NCBI GenBank assembly: GCA_016871655.1
Contig: VHCR01000084.1
Coordinates: 1-6,548, forward strand
DNA length: 6,548 nucleotides
Source: Verrucomicrobiota bacterium
GTDB taxonomy: Bacteria > Verrucomicrobiota > Verrucomicrobiia > Chthoniobacterales > UBA6821
Direction of reading: 5' to 3'
Shown here: positions 1 to 5,873 of the stretch, piece after piece
How positions within the stretch are numbered: position 1 is the stretch's first letter
How the letters are laid out: every line of letters starts with the position of its first letter
Translations under genes and position numbers: made by a program
Notes under the pieces: generated by a model
The model's database searches: none
Seen by the model: only the letters and a program-made list of their open reading frames with translations
Told to the model about the DNA's origin: nothing

Positions 1-1
1 G

Positions 2-373
2 TCATTTGGCTTTGCAACAGACCTCGGTTACGCGACGCGCCTTGTTATTGATTCTTTGCAAGGTCTCGATGGGCTTCTCCTCGAAGCCAACTATGACGAA
101 GAGCTTCTTCAACAAGATTCCAAGCGCCCCTGGTCGGTTAAGCAACGGATCGCGTCGCGTCACGGACATCTCTCTAACGATGCTTCAGCGGAATTACTCC
201 AACAACTCCTCCACGAAAAACTACAACATGTCGCCCTTGGCCATCTCAGCGCTGACTGCAATAGAGAAGCTTTGGCGCTCGAAGCAATTGATCGAATTCT
301 CGACACTTCATCCCCATTGCATCGCTGGTGCGCTGGGCCTGATATGATTAGCAGAACAATTCGACTGAGCTAA
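2..373 (+). CDS. MBL-fold metallohydrolase, C-terminal part (5' end outside window)
   Basis: The reading frame is open from base 2 to the TAA at 371-373 and gives 123 residues; the N-terminal part with the HxHxDH metal motif lies upstream of the window. The visible part fits the C-terminal half of YycJ/WalJ-type metallo-beta-lactamase-fold hydrolases: FATDLGY at residues 4-10, whose Asp7 would be the metal-bridging Asp; LLLEANYD at 25-32; the stretch W44 to N59 ending in HGHLSN; and LGHLSADCN at 79-87, whose His81 would be the last metal ligand. These proteins are cytoplasmic, with two metal ions, and act as phosphodiesterases or nucleases; the substrate here cannot be read. The final ~20 residues (after about 103) are not conserved-looking. 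The gene converges on the GYF_2 gene with 2 bp between the stops. Family call is firm, exact function is not. Confidence 0.85.
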   Translation, partial: SFGFATDLGYATRLVIDSLQGLDGLLLEANYDEELLQQDSKRPWSVKQRIASRHGHLSNDASAELLQQLLHEKLQHVALGHLSADCNREALALEAIDRILDTSSPLHRWCAGPDMISRTIRLS

Positions 374-385
374 GTTTATTTAGCT
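368..385. repeat. Short inverted repeat spanning both convergent stop codons
   Basis: AGCTAA (368-373) and TTAGCT (380-385) are perfect 6-bp arms around a 6-base loop. The left arm contains the TAA of the metallohydrolase gene, and the stop of the opposing gene (376-378) lies in the loop. It could be a weak bidirectional terminator, but the arms are AT-rich and no proper U-tract follows, so this is only a possibility. Confidence 0.3.
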
Positions 386-1248
386 GGAGACACCACTGGA
401 GGATGCCCTGCAAAAACTCCCATCGCAACAGAAGCCAGAACAATGATTACAAGGTAGAAAAGGACAAACAAAACAACCGACAAAAAGACCGAAAAGAAAA
501 GACGTCCTCCTGAAATACGATGCACTTTTTTCAAACCAATAAAATAAATGATCACGCCCCAAATGGCGCTCACAATCCCTCCCACAAAAGGAATCAATTG
601 TGTAATCGAAGCTGATCCGACGGCATAGCACATCGTGCGGAAGGTGGCTTGGAATGGCTCTTTGGTTTTTGCAATGATTTTGAGGCTAAGGTGCGTTAAA
701 AACGAAGAAATAAAAATTCCTCCCGTAAAAAAGAGGGGTGATAAGATCCAAATAATTCCAAAACCGAGTAGGAGTGTGCGTGGAGAAACTCCTTCTAGCG
801 CGGAAGAGAGGAGCGTTGGATTTTTGAGAATGCTTGGTAGCTGATAGCAGAGCACAACTCCAAATGTCACGGCACTCATCAACAGGTAATAAAAAAGCGG
901 ACGCATCAATCCTCCATCAACTTTTAATTTTGAAAAAGTGGTGCCAGGCTTGCAAAGAACAGCACTGATGGTTTGAACAATGGCTTTAAAAAAGCCAACT
1001 TCAGCGCGGCGTTCCCATGCTGGCTCACTCATCAAGGGCATTTCATCAGCTCCTGTTAGCGATGTCGCAGGAACTGCATCGAGCCCCCAAGCAATAACTG
1101 TTTCTTTAAGCGGAAGCCATTCACTCATGCCGGATCTCCAAGAAAGATCGTCTCCAACAAAGCGACGAGACTGAATCCCTTCTTTGATTTCTTCTTCCGT
1201 AAAGGCACCAAGCGACTGACCGTGACGAGCAATATGAATTTGTGACAT
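376..1248 (-). CDS. GYF_2 domain protein with Yip1-like multi-span membrane domain
   Basis: With the ATG at 1248 the protein has 290 residues. Residues 3-52 look like a GYF_2 domain (IHIARHGQSLGAFTEEEI at 4-21, then DLSWRSGMSEWLPL at 34-47), a small fold thought to bind peptides or other proteins. A linker (about 55-85) follows, then a hydrophobic domain with about five membrane spans (roughly 117-136, 158-182, 203-219, 222-239, 250-277), resembling Yip1/YIF1-type domains. This pairing is common in PVC bacteria; its role is unknown, probably in the inner membrane with the GYF_2 domain cytoplasmic. In-frame ATGs also exist at 1257 (adds MDA) and 1356 (adds 36 residues). I prefer 1248 because the GYF_2 domain starts there and because 1258-1356 carries intergenic repeats. 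No Shine-Dalgarno precedes any of them. It is divergent from lolD. Confidence 0.8.
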   Translation of the reverse strand: MSQIHIARHGQSLGAFTEEEIKEGIQSRRFVGDDLSWRSGMSEWLPLKETVIAWGLDAVPATSLTGADEMPLMSEPAWERRAEVGFFKAIVQTISAVLCKPGTTFSKLKVDGGLMRPLFYYLLMSAVTFGVVLCYQLPSILKNPTLLSSALEGVSPRTLLLGFGIIWILSPLFFTGGIFISSFLTHLSLKIIAKTKEPFQATFRTMCYAVGSASITQLIPFVGGIVSAIWGVIIYFIGLKKVHRISGGRLFFSVFLSVVLFVLFYLVIIVLASVAMGVFAGHPPVVSPAK

Positions 1249-1261
1249 GGCATCCATGGTG

Positions 1262-1338
1262 ATAAGCGCGATGTGAAGAGTAAAGCGAAAAAATTTACAG
1301 GGATGGAAGGAATCAGCTTTCCAGGGAACAGGGTACAG
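1262..1338 (-). repeat. Degenerate 7-bp repeat tract, minus-strand orientation
   Basis: Read on the minus strand, this stretch upstream of the GYF_2 gene contains CCCTGTT and CCCTGGA exactly 7 bp apart (CCCT at 1333-1330 and 1326-1323), CCTGTAA at 1301-1295, and a TTTACTCTTCAC-like run near 1285-1273. These match the units in the arrays at 1428-1478 and 4552-4579. It is less regular than those, so its limits are approximate. Confidence 0.45.
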
Positions 1339-1393
1339 CTTTTCAGGAAATAGCATGACGGCGATTCAGCTCAAAAAATTTTCAACTCTTTAT

Positions 1394-1420
1394 TTAACAA
1401 GCTAGGTTGTATATTATTTT
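1394..1420 (+). promoter_or_regulatory. Possible promoter for the lolD operon
   Basis: An AT-rich patch (about 1370-1420) is the only such stretch in the 224-bp divergent spacer. TTAACA (1394-1399) and TATTTT (1415-1420) are 15 bp apart, with alternative -10-like hexamers TATATT (1410-1415) and TATTAT (1412-1417). Spacing and match are imperfect. A minus-strand promoter for the GYF_2 gene probably lies in the same patch, but I cannot pick its hexamers. Confidence 0.25.
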
Positions 1421-1427
1421 CTGACAT

Positions 1428-1478
1428 CCTGTATCCTGAAACGCTGTTCCCTGGTAACCTGTAACCTACAACCTGTTT
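1428..1478 (+). repeat. Degenerate 7-bp tandem repeat array upstream of lolD
   Basis: CCT-led units start at 1428, 1435, (1442, degenerate), 1450, 1458, 1465 and 1472, spaced 7 or 8 bp, reading CCTGTAT, CCTGAAA, CGCTGTTC, CCTGGTAA, CCTGTAA, CCTACAA, CCTGTTT. The array ends about 3 bases before the lolD ATG, so it occupies the place where a leader and ribosome-binding site would be. The 13-mer TAACCTACAACCT (1462-1474) recurs exactly at 5544-5556. Confidence 0.65.
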
Positions 1479-1481
1479 TCC

Positions 1482-2150
1482 ATGCCCCACCTCATTGCCC
1501 GCAATCTTCGACAGACCTATCATCTCGGAGCGACGTCGCTGGAAGTTTTGAAAGGAATTGATTTAACGGTCAAAAAAGGAGAAATCCTTTTTCTTCGCGG
1601 GGCCTCTGGCGCTGGCAAGTCAACATTGCTCTACACACTCGCAGGCTTGGAAAGGCCTTTGCAAGGCGAGGTCGAATTTGAAGAACAAAAACTTTTTTCG
1701 ATGAAGAGCGATCGACTTGCGTTTTTGCGGAACAAGCGAATGGGTTTTGTGTTTCAGTCTTATTTTTTACTTCCAGAATTAACAGCCATCGAGAACGTCA
1801 AGTTTCCTGCCATGCTCGCAGGAAAAAAAAGTGAGTCTCACGCACGTGAGCTCCTAACTCGTGTTGGTTTGAAAGAACGGATGGACCATTTGCCTTCGCA
1901 GTTGAGCGGCGGAGAACAACAGCGTGTGGCCATTGCGCGAGCGCTCATCAATGATCCAACAATTTTATTTGCGGATGAACCAACAGGAAACCTCGATGCT
2001 GCCACAGGATCTTCGATCATCGACCTACTGCTCAAACTCTCCTCACAAGATCGGCGTACGCTTGTTGCCGTCACTCACGATCCTCAACTTGCTGCTCGAG
2101 GAGATCGAGAATTAGTAATTAAAGATGGACTAATTGCTATAAAACAGTAA
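1482..2150 (+). CDS. lolD: LolD-type ABC transporter ATP-binding protein
   Basis: This 222-residue cytoplasmic ATPase has a full ABC motif set: Walker [10 protein letters not shown] (40-48), Q-loop Gln92 in FVFQSY, signature [10 protein letters not shown] (141-150), Walker B ILFADEP (161-167) with Glu166 as the catalytic base, D-loop GNLD (169-172) and switch His199 in VTHD. Length, the [10 protein letters not shown]-terminus and the [12 protein letters not shown] signature context are those of the LolD/MacB/FtsE group. LolD works with the LolC/LolE membrane proteins to release lipoproteins from the inner membrane for transport to the outer membrane. No permease gene is next to it here, so the partner must be encoded elsewhere, or the protein serves another MacB/FtsX-like permease. 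The ATG follows a heptamer array with no Shine-Dalgarno. It is followed after 11 bp by the thioesterase gene, a likely operon. Confidence 0.85.
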   Translation: MPHLIARNLRQTYHLGATSLEVLKGIDLTVKKGEILFLRGASGAGKSTLLYTLAGLERPLQGEVEFEEQKLFSMKSDRLAFLRNKRMGFVFQSYFLLPELTAIENVKFPAMLAGKKSESHARELLTRVGLKERMDHLPSQLSGGEQQRVAIARALINDPTILFADEPTGNLDAATGSSIIDLLLKLSSQDRRTLVAVTHDPQLAARGDRELVIKDGLIAIKQ

Positions 2151-2161
2151 AAAATCGCTCA

Positions 2162-2605
2162 ATGCTTCCCTCAAAAAATTCTGAATTAAATCAGCGGAGC
2201 CTCACAACTCAAATACAAGTCATGTTTTTTGACACGGATGTTGGAGGAGGAGTTCACAACATTGCTTATCTTCGCTTTGTAGAAACAACGCGGACGCTCC
2301 TTGCAGTTCAACTGGGACTCGATTGGAAGTGGATGCAAGAACAATCGATTTTTCCAGTCATTCTCAAAACAGAAATCGACTATCATACTCCTGCTTTAGT
2401 CGGAGATCTCTTGGACGTGACCGTTCATCTTGGCGAAGCAACGGGCGTCCGCTTTTGGTGTCATTTTAAAATCATACGACCTGCTGGTGGCACTATGATC
2501 GTCAGCGGAAAGCAGGCCCTTGCCTTTGTCAAGGTCCCCGAAGGAAAACCGTTGCGTCTTCCAAAAACATTTCCGACTCCTTTTGTGCCAGAGTTAAAAA
2601 CGTAA
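2162..2605 (+). CDS. YbgC/4HBT-family acyl-CoA thioesterase
   Basis: The 147-residue product fits a single hot-dog-fold domain. The motif VMFFDTDVGGGVHNIAYLRF (20-39) matches the 4-hydroxybenzoyl-CoA thioesterase pattern, with Asp26 in the place of the catalytic Asp and His32/Asn33 behind it; Glu41 in VETTRT is the conserved Glu of the first helix. EIDYHTPALVGDLLDV (71-86) is the usual second conserved block. Such enzymes hydrolyse acyl-CoA thioesters in the cytoplasm; the YbgC branch is often found with Tol-Pal envelope genes, but the substrate cannot be told from sequence. The gene begins 11 bp after lolD and is probably cotranscribed with it. The N-terminal ~15 residues are not part of the fold. 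There is no in-frame ATG between the start chosen here and Met21. Confidence 0.85.
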   Translation: MLPSKNSELNQRSLTTQIQVMFFDTDVGGGVHNIAYLRFVETTRTLLAVQLGLDWKWMQEQSIFPVILKTEIDYHTPALVGDLLDVTVHLGEATGVRFWCHFKIIRPAGGTMIVSGKQALAFVKVPEGKPLRLPKTFPTPFVPELKT

Positions 2606-2609
2606 AAGT

Positions 2610-2622
2610 TTATCCTCTTCAC
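2610..2622 (+). repeat. 13-bp repeat copy TTATCCTCTTCAC
   Basis: This sequence in the 26-bp gap between the thioesterase and the next gene recurs with 12 of 13 matches at 4543-4555 (TTATCCTCTTTAC), just before the heptamer array at the other end of the 2632-4518 gene. Copies in the same orientation therefore flank that gene on both sides. Confidence 0.5.
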
Positions 2623-2631
2623 ATAACAAAA

Positions 2632-4518
2632 GTGCTTCCTCCTTTTTTTCTTTTTTTATTTTTACTCCTGCCATTTGCCTCCTTCGCTCAAGAGCACGAG
2701 CCAATTCCTCCTGACACCCTCACGGTGCGGCAATATGCAGAGTTTCTCCAATGCACCGCGGCAACGGACCCTTACGGTCTTTACAATGAAAAAATGGGAG
2801 ATAATCCCAGCTCGGCTTATATTGTTCGTAACGGAGCTCCTGGCTCTTACACCTACCAAGCCATTCCCGAGCGAGCTGAAGATCCGGTACCCTACGTCTC
2901 TCGTCTCTCCGCAAAGCGCTATTGTAACTGGCTTCAGAACGGCCTACCAAGAGGAGAGCAAGACGAGACGACAACCGAAGAAGGAGCCTACACTCTTGAC
3001 GGCACGATGGAACAAGATCCTGCAAAAGAAGAAACCGCTAACTATTTTCTTCCTGCTTCGACCAACAACCAAATCGATCCTACCTTGGCTTCTAACTTGA
3101 AGACTTACGTAATCGTCACACATTTCGGAGATAGTTTTCAATGTAGCAGCAATACTCAAAATGAAAATCAAGATGCATGGACCATCGCCGAAGTCCTTGG
3201 AATAATTGTAGGCATTGCTGCCATTGGAAGTGCTATTCTTCATTCTGAAGAAGGTCCTCTGTACAGAGAGGGAGAATATCACGATCCTCGCGCAGCATTT
3301 ACAGCACTATATCCAAGAGTCGCAGTATTAGTACCACCTTCATCACCTCTACCTAGTTATGAAACGGCACCCGTTTTATCAACAGTTTCTCATTCAGCAT
3401 CATCTTCTAATGATCCTGCAACTACATTAGAACAAGAGTCGTTAAAGATGGAACCATTTTCTTTTCCATTCGAAGTTAGAACTTCACCATTACCAAACTC
3501 TCCTTCCCCTTCGCAACCTAGTAAAAGAGTTACTTTTCATCTCCCAGAGTGCTTGGATTCACCGAACGTACAGTCGCTCGCCAAGCAAGCTCTAATACCC
3601 CTCTCTGAAAAATCTTCAGAAATACCCCCTGAAAAAACAACTGATCTAAAGGCCAAGCGAGAAAAGTTTTCTAAAACTATTATCAATTTTATCGATCGCC
3701 AAATTAAGACTTTTGAATGGATCGATACTTCTAGGAAAAAATTTTTTCAAATCATCAAGGTTCATTTTGATTTTTTCAATCAACAAACTACAAATTTAAC
3801 TGACGAAGATATTGCTAAGATAAAAGCCATCACCCCCTCTTTGTTTCAAAACCCAACATCACCTTGCTGGAAAACTCAAAAAGAGCGTAGAGAATTTTTC
3901 GAGTGCTTAGATGGAATGGATGAAGAGATTACAGTGGGTGAAAAGATTATAATTGATATTGAAAGCGCAAAAAAAATACAAAAAAGTGTCAAAGATTTAA
4001 TTTCTAAGAAGACTGTTCTATTTGAAGTTTCAGAAGCTATTGATATCTGGCAAGAGGAAATTACGATGCTTCAAGATCGAGCTAAAGAACTTCATCAAAA
4101 TTTTTCACTACCTCAGTTCAAAACTCTCGCTGAAACAACTTTTGATCATCTTTTAGATTTTCAAAATTATATTGATTTTCGCATTGCTAGTGGAGCCCCT
4201 ATTTATGAGCAGACTCATTCACTCACGCATGATGGGCTTGCTGCATTGAAAGACGATCAGCAAACCATCGAACAATGGCTTCCTACCAACCTTGAAGAAA
4301 AATTTTCATTACTCAACAAAGCGATCAACACACTCCAGCTTTTATTAAATCATAATCTCAATGAAGCACTTCGCTTCCTCAATTTCAAAGAACAACAGGA
4401 TCAAAAAAGAAGGAATCAAGCTGCTACAGAATCTCGTGACAACTCTTTCAGCACTGAGAGGCATACAGGGCTCCGAACAATCTCCCTATCGTCCTACCGC
4501 TTCAGAACCTACTCCTAG
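2632..4518 (+). CDS. Exported membrane protein: truncated FGE/SUMF1-like N-terminus fused to a helical C-terminal region
   Basis: A GTG start gives 628 residues. Residues 1-19 form a signal peptide (hydrophobic run 5-15, likely cut at SFA|QE). Residues 29-141 resemble the N-terminal half of formylglycine-generating-enzyme (SUMF1)-type domains: TVRQYAEFL (31-39), ATDPYGLYNEKMG (44-56), GAPGSYTY (68-75), PVPYVS (85-90), RYCNWLQNGLP (96-106), TTEEGAYTL (114-122) and YFLPA (138-142). The match stops where LPTEAEW would be expected; the C-terminal half with the catalytic cysteines is missing, so enzyme activity is unlikely. A single membrane span lies at about 184-203, then a Pro/Ser-rich linker (about 234-298) and a Lys/Glu/Gln-rich, probably helical part (about 340-600) with no family I recognise. 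Predicted topology is N-terminus outside, C-terminus inside. The 3' two thirds are much more AT-rich than the 5' part. Only 26 bp separate it from the thioesterase gene. Confidence 0.75.
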   Translation: MLPPFFLFLFLLLPFASFAQEHEPIPPDTLTVRQYAEFLQCTAATDPYGLYNEKMGDNPSSAYIVRNGAPGSYTYQAIPERAEDPVPYVSRLSAKRYCNWLQNGLPRGEQDETTTEEGAYTLDGTMEQDPAKEETANYFLPASTNNQIDPTLASNLKTYVIVTHFGDSFQCSSNTQNENQDAWTIAEVLGIIVGIAAIGSAILHSEEGPLYREGEYHDPRAAFTALYPRVAVLVPPSSPLPSYETAPVLSTVSHSASSSNDPATTLEQESLKMEPFSFPFEVRTSPLPNSPSPSQPSKRVTFHLPECLDSPNVQSLAKQALIPLSEKSSEIPPEKTTDLKAKREKFSKTIINFIDRQIKTFEWIDTSRKKFFQIIKVHFDFFNQQTTNLTDEDIAKIKAITPSLFQNPTSPCWKTQKERREFFECLDGMDEEITVGEKIIIDIESAKKIQKSVKDLISKKTVLFEVSEAIDIWQEEITMLQDRAKELHQNFSLPQFKTLAETTFDHLLDFQNYIDFRIASGAPIYEQTHSLTHDGLAALKDDQQTIEQWLPTNLEEKFSLLNKAINTLQLLLNHNLNEALRFLNFKEQQDQKRRNQAATESRDNSFSTERHTGLRTISLSSYRFRTYS

Positions 4519-4542
4519 CGGCTAACCATCCAGCGAAACGGC

Positions 4543-4579
4543 TTATCCTCTTTACCCTTCACTCGTTACTCTTTACTGC
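4543..4579 (+). repeat. Degenerate 7-bp repeat array overlapping the deacetylase 3' end
   Basis: After TTATCCTCT (4543-4551), units start exactly every 7 bp at 4552, 4559, 4566 and 4573: TTACCCT, TCACTCG, TTACTCT, TTACTGC. The array fills most of the 40-bp convergent spacer and continues into the last codons of the deacetylase gene, including its stop codon. No good hairpin terminator was seen in this spacer. Confidence 0.55.
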
Positions 4580-5470
4580 ATCCGTTCTATGAAGAGATGC
4601 AGGATGCTTACTCTCCATCGCAATCAGCTCGGAAACTGTCACGAATTTATATCCCTTCGCAAGTAAAGCATCGAGTGTTGCTGGCATTGCTTCGATTGTT
4701 CCGGGATGAATATCATGGGAGAGGATGATGGAGCCAGGTTTTGCTCCCGCTAAAATACGACGCTCGACCACCGCAGAACCAGGACGCTTCCAATCGTTCG
4801 GATCGACTGACCAAAGCACGACCTTCATTCCATCTTGATCCACGAGGCGATGCACCCGAGGATTCATCGCTCCATAAGGAGGACGAAGTAACACTGGTTT
4901 TTTTCCGGTTGCTTTAACAATCGCTTCGGAGGTTTTGTTGATCTCCTCTTGAACACGTGCATCCGAGAGTTTCGTCAAAGCAGGATGATCCCACGTATGA
5001 TTTCCAATCTCATGCCCCTCGGAAGCGGCACGAGCAACAACTTCAGGCGCATGCTCCACATTTTGACCAATGACAAAAAACGTCACTTTGATACCACGTT
5101 GTTTCAACAGGTCTAATAATTTTGGTGTCAATGCTGGGCTTGGACCATCATCAAAGGTCATTGCAACGTAAGGCCCATCAACAGGCACGGAACAATAACT
5201 TTTTAAAGCAGGATGTGTCTCGGTTGGCAATGTCATCTTCTCATCATGCGGACAAACCATTCCCTGCGGAGAAGCCGGAGCGGCTGTATCAGAGGCAACC
5301 GGCGTTGCAGACGTTGGTACAGCAATATTATTCGTCGCCGCTGCCACAACGCCATTGGAAGAAGCTGGAGCAGGTGTTGCTTGGTTTTGAGCAGAAATTG
5401 AAACAACACCGCTCATCAAGAGCGCGGCTAAAAAAATGGGAAGAGTTTTCATGATCGTTGATGGTTTCAT
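4559..5470 (-). CDS. Exported polysaccharide deacetylase (CE4 / NodB homology domain)
   Basis: The 303-residue product starts with a signal peptide (core about 10-24, likely cut at ISA|QN, residue 27), then an Ala/Pro/Thr/Ser-rich low-complexity stretch (28-72), then a complete CE4 catalytic domain (about 100-285). All five motifs are present: TFDDGPS (105-111; Asp107 base, Asp108 metal), HTWDH (158-162; both His metal ligands), RPPYG (196-200), DPNDW (223-227) and LSHD (250-253; His252 catalytic). Enzymes of this type remove N-acetyl groups from peptidoglycan, chitin-like or exopolysaccharide sugars using a divalent metal; the domain most resembles the peptidoglycan/chitooligosaccharide branch, but the substrate is not readable. 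It acts outside the cytoplasm. An alternative ATG at 5452 (Met7) would also leave a good signal peptide. The last residues (AVKSNE) are encoded by a heptamer repeat array. Confidence 0.9.
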   Translation of the reverse strand: MKPSTIMKTLPIFLAALLMSGVVSISAQNQATPAPASSNGVVAAATNNIAVPTSATPVASDTAAPASPQGMVCPHDEKMTLPTETHPALKSYCSVPVDGPYVAMTFDDGPSPALTPKLLDLLKQRGIKVTFFVIGQNVEHAPEVVARAASEGHEIGNHTWDHPALTKLSDARVQEEINKTSEAIVKATGKKPVLLRPPYGAMNPRVHRLVDQDGMKVVLWSVDPNDWKRPGSAVVERRILAGAKPGSIILSHDIHPGTIEAMPATLDALLAKGYKFVTVSELIAMESKHPASLHRTDAVKSNE

Positions 5471-5546
5471 AGGACTCTATTCTTGTCCAAAATAAAATAT
5501 CATTATCACTGAAGATTTTTTAGATTTGCCGGAGGCCTAACTTTAA

Positions 5547-5588
5547 CCTACAACCTACAGCCTACAACTTACAGCCTTGTCCCTAATG
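5547..5588 (+). repeat. Regular six-unit 7-bp tandem repeat upstream of xseB
   Basis: CCT-like triplets start at 5547, 5554, 5561, 5568, 5575 and 5582, exactly 7 bp apart: CCTACAA, CCTACAG, CCTACAA, CTTACAG, CCTTGTC, CCTAATG. It is the most regular copy in the window and lies in the 139-bp divergent spacer, 21 bp before the xseB ATG. The rest of the spacer (5471-5546) is AT-rich near the deacetylase start and probably holds the promoters, but I cannot place them. Confidence 0.7.
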
Positions 5589-5609
5589 TTGCTCTAGATT
5601 CAATAGAAA

Positions 5610-5873
5610 ATGAAATCTTCTTGTTCAAAATCAAACTCCACAAAAGAGTCATCCCAGCATTCGCTAGAATCAGCGCTCGAACGGCTTGAATCGATTGTTG
5701 CTGACATCGAAGCCAATCCTCCTCCGCTGGAAACATTGATAGAACGGTACGAAGAAGGGACTCGACTTTTAAAAATTTGCCGAGACAAACTCACTGCTGC
5801 TGAACGCCGTATTGAAATTATTTCTCGCAATGCTCAAGGAGAAGCAACGCTACAACCTTTCGACCATGATTGA
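5610..5873 (+). CDS. xseB: Exodeoxyribonuclease VII small subunit
   Basis: The 87-residue product matches the XseB pattern: SLESALERLESIVADIE (18-34), then PPPLETLIERYEEGTRLLKIC (37-57) and KLTAAERRIEII (60-71). XseB is a small helical-hairpin protein that binds in several copies to each XseA large subunit; the complex degrades single-stranded DNA to oligonucleotides. Length is typical for the family. A Ser/Lys-rich stretch of about 16 residues precedes the conserved part. The ATG has no Shine-Dalgarno upstream. The 3' end overlaps the dxs start by 8 bases, so the two are probably translationally coupled; xseB next to a gene of the isoprenoid pathway is a common bacterial arrangement. The large-subunit gene xseA is not in the window. 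Confidence 0.9.
   Translation: MKSSCSKSNSTKESSQHSLESALERLESIVADIEANPPPLETLIERYEEGTRLLKICRDKLTAAERRIEIISRNAQGEATLQPFDHD

Noticed and set aside
1249..1356. Longer GYF_2 protein starting at 1356
   Set aside because: The extra 36 residues precede the natural domain start and are encoded by sequence shared with the spacer repeats (11-bp inverted copy, CCTGTAA units), so it is more likely non-coding.
3040..3110. Frameshift restoring the missing half of the FGE domain
   Set aside because: The other two + frames here were read and show no EWYKAAYY-like or later FGE sequence, so the domain is truncated rather than simply shifted.
2662..3282. Several overlapping frames on both strands within the FGE-like gene
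   Set aside because: They are composition shadows; only the + frame from 2632 has a signal peptide and a domain match.
4488..4524. Hairpin terminator after the 2632-4518 gene (CCGCT...AGCGG)
   Set aside because: The arms are only 5 bp with a long loop and no U-tract follows.
5122..5454. 110-residue + strand frame opposite the deacetylase
   Set aside because: It mirrors the Ala/Pro-rich linker and CE4 domain codons; the opposite strand has all five catalytic motifs.
5490..5516. Possible Fur-box-like site (ATCATTATC half) upstream of the deacetylase
   Set aside because: Only one half matches the GATAATGATAATCATTATC pattern; the other half is plain AT-rich sequence and there is no iron link.
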